NCBI RefSeq assembly: GCF_022095675.1
Contig: NZ_JAHYSG010000177.1
Coordinates: 1-16,677, forward strand
Direction: 5' to 3'
Source: Dactylosporangium sp. AC04546
Lineage (GTDB): Bacteria > Actinomycetota > Actinomycetes > Mycobacteriales > Micromonosporaceae
Length of the DNA stretch: 16,677 nt
This document shows, one piece after another, positions 13,869 through 16,677 of this stretch. The notes beneath the pieces are model-generated. The model worked only from the letters and a program-made list of their open reading frames with translations, made no database searches and had not been told where the DNA came from. The translations under genes and the position numbers were made by a program. Within the stretch, counting starts at the first letter, position 1; every line of letters starts with the position of its first letter.

Positions 13869-16677
13869 CTACCGCGGGCTCTGGTCGACGAGGGCGATCA
13901 ACTCCGCCACGACATCCTCGGCCGTGCGCGCGTGGTCGGCGACGGCCACCAGGAGCGTCTCCAGGTCGGGGTAGCCGAGCCGGGTCGCGAGGCGCACCAG
14001 CGGCAGGTCGCTGGCCAGGCCGCGGCCCTGCTGGCGCAGCGCCAGGCCGATCGCGAGGCGCCCCAGCCGTACCTTGTTCGCCACCGTGATGGCGGGGGCC
14101 TCGTGCGCCTCGAACCACCGGCTGATGTGCAGCCGGGCGTGCGGGGTCTTCACGAACTCCAGCCACTCCGGCGACGGCCCGCGCGCCGGCGCGTCGGCGT
14201 CGAAGTCGAACTCGTCCCGCCCGCCGGTCCGGGTGATGATCTCCACCGAGTCACCGTCGGCGAGCGGCGAGGACACCGCGCTCAGCCGCCCGTTCACCCG
14301 TGCGCCGATACATCGGTTGCCGACGTCGGCGCCCAGGATGTACGCCAGGTCGACCGGCGTCGCGTCGGCCGGCAGCAGCACCGGCCGCCCGCCGCCCGCC
14401 GTCAGCACCAGGATCTGGTCCTCGGCGAGGTCGCAGCGCAGCGAGGCGATGAACTGCGACGGGTCGGACGCGGCGGCCTCCCAGTCGAGCAGGCGGCGCA
14501 GCCAGTCGAGCTGCTCGGCCTTGGTCGCGGGGCCGAACCGGGCGGCGGCGAGCGGGTAGCGGAAGTTCGCCACGATGCCGTACTCGGCCGCCTGGTGCAT
14601 CTCGACGGTGCGGATCAGCACCTCGAGCGAGCGGCCCTCCGGCCCGAGCACCGTCGTGTGCAGCGACTTGTAGTTGTTGTGCTTCGGCGTGGCGATGAAG
14701 TCCTTGAACCGCCCCGGGACCGGCCGCCACTTGCCGTGCACGGCGCCGAGGGCGGCGTAGCAGTCGGTGTCGGGCCCGTCGACGATGATGACCACGCGCG
14801 GTAGGTCGTGCGGCTCGACGTAGTCGCCGTCGACCGTGTCCTTCCAGATCGAGTACAGGTGCCGCGGCCGCGGCGACACCGTGGCGTCCAGGCCGAAGCG
14901 GCGCAGGTCGCCGGTCATCCCCGAGATGACCTTGTCGAGGTACCCGTCCCAGCCGACCCGCCCCTGGACGTAGTCGGAGATCAGCGAGTACCCGCTGGGG
15001 CTGATCGCCCGCAGCACCCAGTCTTCGAGCTCCCGCTTGAGCGCCTGGATGCCGAGCCGCTCACACAGCGGAATCAGTACCTCGCGGGTCGCCGACGCGA
15101 TGCGCACCTGCGACGAGCGCGACCGCGCGTCGAGCGTGCGCATGTTGTGCAGCCGGTCCGCGAGCTTGATGACCAGCACCCGCACGTCGCGCCCCGCCGC
15201 CACGATCATCTTGCGGATCGTCTCGGCCTCGGCGTCGGCCCCGTAGAACATCTTGTCGAACTTGGTCACGCCGTCGACGAGCAGCGCGACCTCGCCGCCG
15301 AAGTCCCGCTCCAGCGCCCCGAGCGTGTAGTCGGTGTCCTCGACGGTGTCGTGCAGCAGCGCCGCCACCAGCGTCGTCGTGTCCATCCCGAGGTCGGCGA
15401 GGATCTCGGTGACCTCGAGCGGGTGCGTGATGAACGGCTCCCCGCTCTTGCGCATCTGCCCGCGGTGCATCTGCTCGGCGGTCGCGTACGCCCTGCGCAG
15501 CAGCGCCACGTCTGCCGTGGGGTGAATCTGGCGGTGGGCCCGCAGGATGGGTGACATGGCATCTTCGCTGGACTGCCAGGGGAAGATGGCCCGCAGCCGA
15601 GCGCCGATGATGGCAGAGTAGGTCGAGGTGGGATCCCCGGGCACGGCCCCACCGGCGAGCGCGGAGTAGCTGGGCGGCGGCGGCACCATGGGCGAGTCGT
15701 CAGTGGGCGGCGCGGTCAGCAGTCGCCGCGGTGTGGCGTAACGGTCGTCCTCGGGCTCGCGCAGCTTGGTCCGCGGCAGCACCTTCTTGCGCTGCACCTT
15801 CTCCTTGCCGGCCCCGCCGAGCACCTGCTGCGCTCCGGCCGCGTGGGCCTGCGCTTCCGCGACCCCGCCGCCTTCTACGGCCTCTCCGCCTTCTCCGGCT
15901 TCTTTGGCGGCGTCCGTGTCGGGCTGCCGGCTCCGGGTCGCGTCACCGCCGGGCACGGCCTGCGGCTCGGCATCCACTGCCGCTACCGCGTCCGCTTCCT
16001 CACGAGCCTGCGGCACCGCATCGGTCTGGCGCTGCGGCTCGGCGCCGTCTTCCTCTGCGCTCCGCTCGGTCCTGGCCCACCCGGGGCCGCCGCGGTCGTT
16101 GGACGGCCACTCGTTGCCGCGCCGCCGCTCGGCTACTCGCTCGTTGGTCGGCCGGTGCTTCCGGTACCCGCTCCGCTCGCGGGGCCCATGCTCCGCGGCG
16201 CCCGGGTCCTGCTGTTCCTGCTCGACGTCCGGCGCGGAAGCCTGCTCAACCGGCACCGCGGCACCCTCACCACCGCGAGCGCCTCGACCGGTCTGGGTGG
16301 CATCGCCGGCCCGCGATTCCTCACTGTCGCGATGACCGGCTCGGGTGCCTTCACCGGCCTGGGTCGCCTCGCTGCGAGGAGCTTGGCCGGCTCGGGTGCC
16401 TTCAACAGCCTGGGGCGTGTCATTGCCGCGAGTCGCCTGGCCGGCCTGCGTTCCTTCTTCGGCGGGCGCGACGCGGTGCCGCCGCGCGGGCGCGTCCGGC
16501 ACGTTGATCGCCGCGGTGGGCAACCCGCGAGGCCCGAGGAACATCTCTCCGGCCCGCCGGGACTCGGCCCCGAGCCCGTCGGCCCCGACCGCCTCCGCCC
16601 GCAGCATCCCCGACCCGAGCGGGGAGGAGCTCAGATGCCCGACCCCGAGCCCGGACGGCCCCAGCCCTCCGGCGCCG
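13869..16677 (-). CDS. Rel/SpoT homologue (RSH) with long disordered N-terminus; 5' end beyond window
   Basis: (p)ppGpp hydrolase/synthetase family protein. Numbering here is from ATG 16607, giving 912 residues, but the frame stays open for 23 more codons to the window edge, so the true start may lie outside. Residues 1-345 are low-complexity and disordered. The HD hydrolase domain (about 352-495) keeps H395, HDTVEDT (419-425; H419, D420, E423, D424) and DRLHN (484-488). The synthetase-like domain (about 575-690) keeps RPRHLYSIW (580-588), D601, RFKD (633-636), YKSLH (646-650) and E662, but differs at several substrate-contact positions. A TGS domain (about 728-793) follows. The protein ends about 120 residues later without an ACT domain. 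It is probably a second, specialised RSH alongside the housekeeping Rel, comparable in idea to Streptomyces RshA. Confidence 0.9.
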   Translation of the reverse strand, partial: GAGGLGPSGLGVGHLSSSPLGSGMLRAEAVGADGLGAESRRAGEMFLGPRGLPTAAINVPDAPARRHRVAPAEEGTQAGQATRGNDTPQAVEGTRAGQAPRSEATQAGEGTRAGHRDSEESRAGDATQTGRGARGGEGAAVPVEQASAPDVEQEQQDPGAAEHGPRERSGYRKHRPTNERVAERRRGNEWPSNDRGGPGWARTERSAEEDGAEPQRQTDAVPQAREEADAVAAVDAEPQAVPGGDATRSRQPDTDAAKEAGEGGEAVEGGGVAEAQAHAAGAQQVLGGAGKEKVQRKKVLPRTKLREPEDDRYATPRRLLTAPPTDDSPMVPPPPSYSALAGGAVPGDPTSTYSAIIGARLRAIFPWQSSEDAMSPILRAHRQIHPTADVALLRRAYATAEQMHRGQMRKSGEPFITHPLEVTEILADLGMDTTTLVAALLHDTVEDTDYTLGALERDFGGEVALLVDGVTKFDKMFYGADAEAETIRKMIVAAGRDVRVLVIKLADRLHNMRTLDARSRSSQVRIASATREVLIPLCERLGIQALKRELEDWVLRAISPSGYSLISDYVQGRVGWDGYLDKVISGMTGDLRRFGLDATVSPRPRHLYSIWKDTVDGDYVEPHDLPRVVIIVDGPDTDCYAALGAVHGKWRPVPGRFKDFIATPKHNNYKSLHTTVLGPEGRSLEVLIRTVEMHQAAEYGIVANFRYPLAAARFGPATKAEQLDWLRRLLDWEAAASDPSQFIASLRCDLAEDQILVLTAGGGRPVLLPADATPVDLAYILGADVGNRCIGARVNGRLSAVSSPLADGDSVEIITRTGGRDEFDFDADAPARGPSPEWLEFVKTPHARLHISRWFEAHEAPAITVANKVRLGRLAIGLALRQQGRGLASDLPLVRLATRLGYPDLETLLVAVADHARTAEDVVAELIALVDQSPR
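16287..16457 (-). repeat. Degenerate 51-54 base tandem repeats in the RSH N-terminus
   Basis: The 18-base sequence CCGGCTCGGGTGCCTTCA occurs at 16336 and 16387, 51 bases apart, with a diverged copy at 16441. In protein this is an approximately 17-18 residue unit EGTRAGQA followed by a variable part (copies near residues 51, 69 and 86). Codon use here has more A/T at third positions than in the catalytic part, consistent with relaxed constraint. Confidence 0.65.

Noticed and set aside
13389..15554. Long plus-strand frames opposite the RSH and NUDIX genes
   Set aside because: Composition is Arg/Gly/Ala/Asp-biased with no motif; the minus strand has HD, TGS and NUDIX signatures.
16336..16457. 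Repeats considered as a CRISPR-like array
   Set aside because: Units are in frame, degenerate, of 51-54 bases with no uniform spacers, and encode a continuous disordered protein.

Overview
The window is high-GC actinobacterial chromosome. The strongest taxonomic clue is a three-helix Rieske protein and diheme cytochrome c in a qcrCAB cluster, next to ctaE and a divergent trpD. This matches the trpD/ctaE/qcrCAB arrangement of Mycobacterium and other Actinobacteria. Frequent GTG starts, very high GC at third codon positions, ATGA gene overlaps and several apparently leaderless promoters fit a Micromonosporaceae-like organism. That family assignment is an inference from protein style, not a search result.

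Layout. Positions 1-2845 (minus strand) hold a CtaG-type oxidase assembly protein, an atypical receiver-like protein, trpD, and a membrane-anchored protein cut by the left edge. The first three form a tight operon. A short divergent promoter region (2846-2931) separates it from a plus-strand respiratory block: ctaE (oxidase subunit III), qcrC, qcrA and qcrB. qcrC/qcrA and qcrA/qcrB overlap by ATGA, and the block ends in a strong hairpin terminator at 7213-7254. CtaG, CtaE and QcrCAB all serve the cytochrome bc-aa3 branch, in which menaquinol electrons pass through the Rieske centre and hemes b to the tethered diheme cytochrome c and then to oxidase.

Positions 7271-10844 are accessory. A small single-pass membrane protein, preceded by a 20-codon leader ORF, lies downstream of an alpha/beta hydrolase on the minus strand. 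The hydrolase is divergent from an S9-family serine peptidase. One perfect palindrome lies in the -35 zone of both divergent promoters. The peptidase and asd converge on an intergenic region that holds a 71-bp near-perfect palindrome.

Positions 11031-16677 are all minus strand. In transcription order they are a Rel/SpoT-like protein with a very long disordered N-terminus that runs off the window, a NUDIX hydrolase overlapping an NDP-sugar nucleotidyltransferase, a stand-alone Lrp/AsnC ligand-binding (RAM) protein, and asd (aspartate-semialdehyde dehydrogenase). No rRNA, tRNA, CRISPR array, transposase or phage gene was seen. No gene-free stretch exceeds 300 bases; the longest is 10845-11030.

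Most of the window is core metabolism. The items most worth a second look are the large palindrome, the Rel-like protein with an intact hydrolase but altered synthetase residues, the possible collapsed sigma-factor leader, the conserved-looking coupling of a degenerate receiver to ctaG and trpD, and the shared operator between hydrolase and peptidase.
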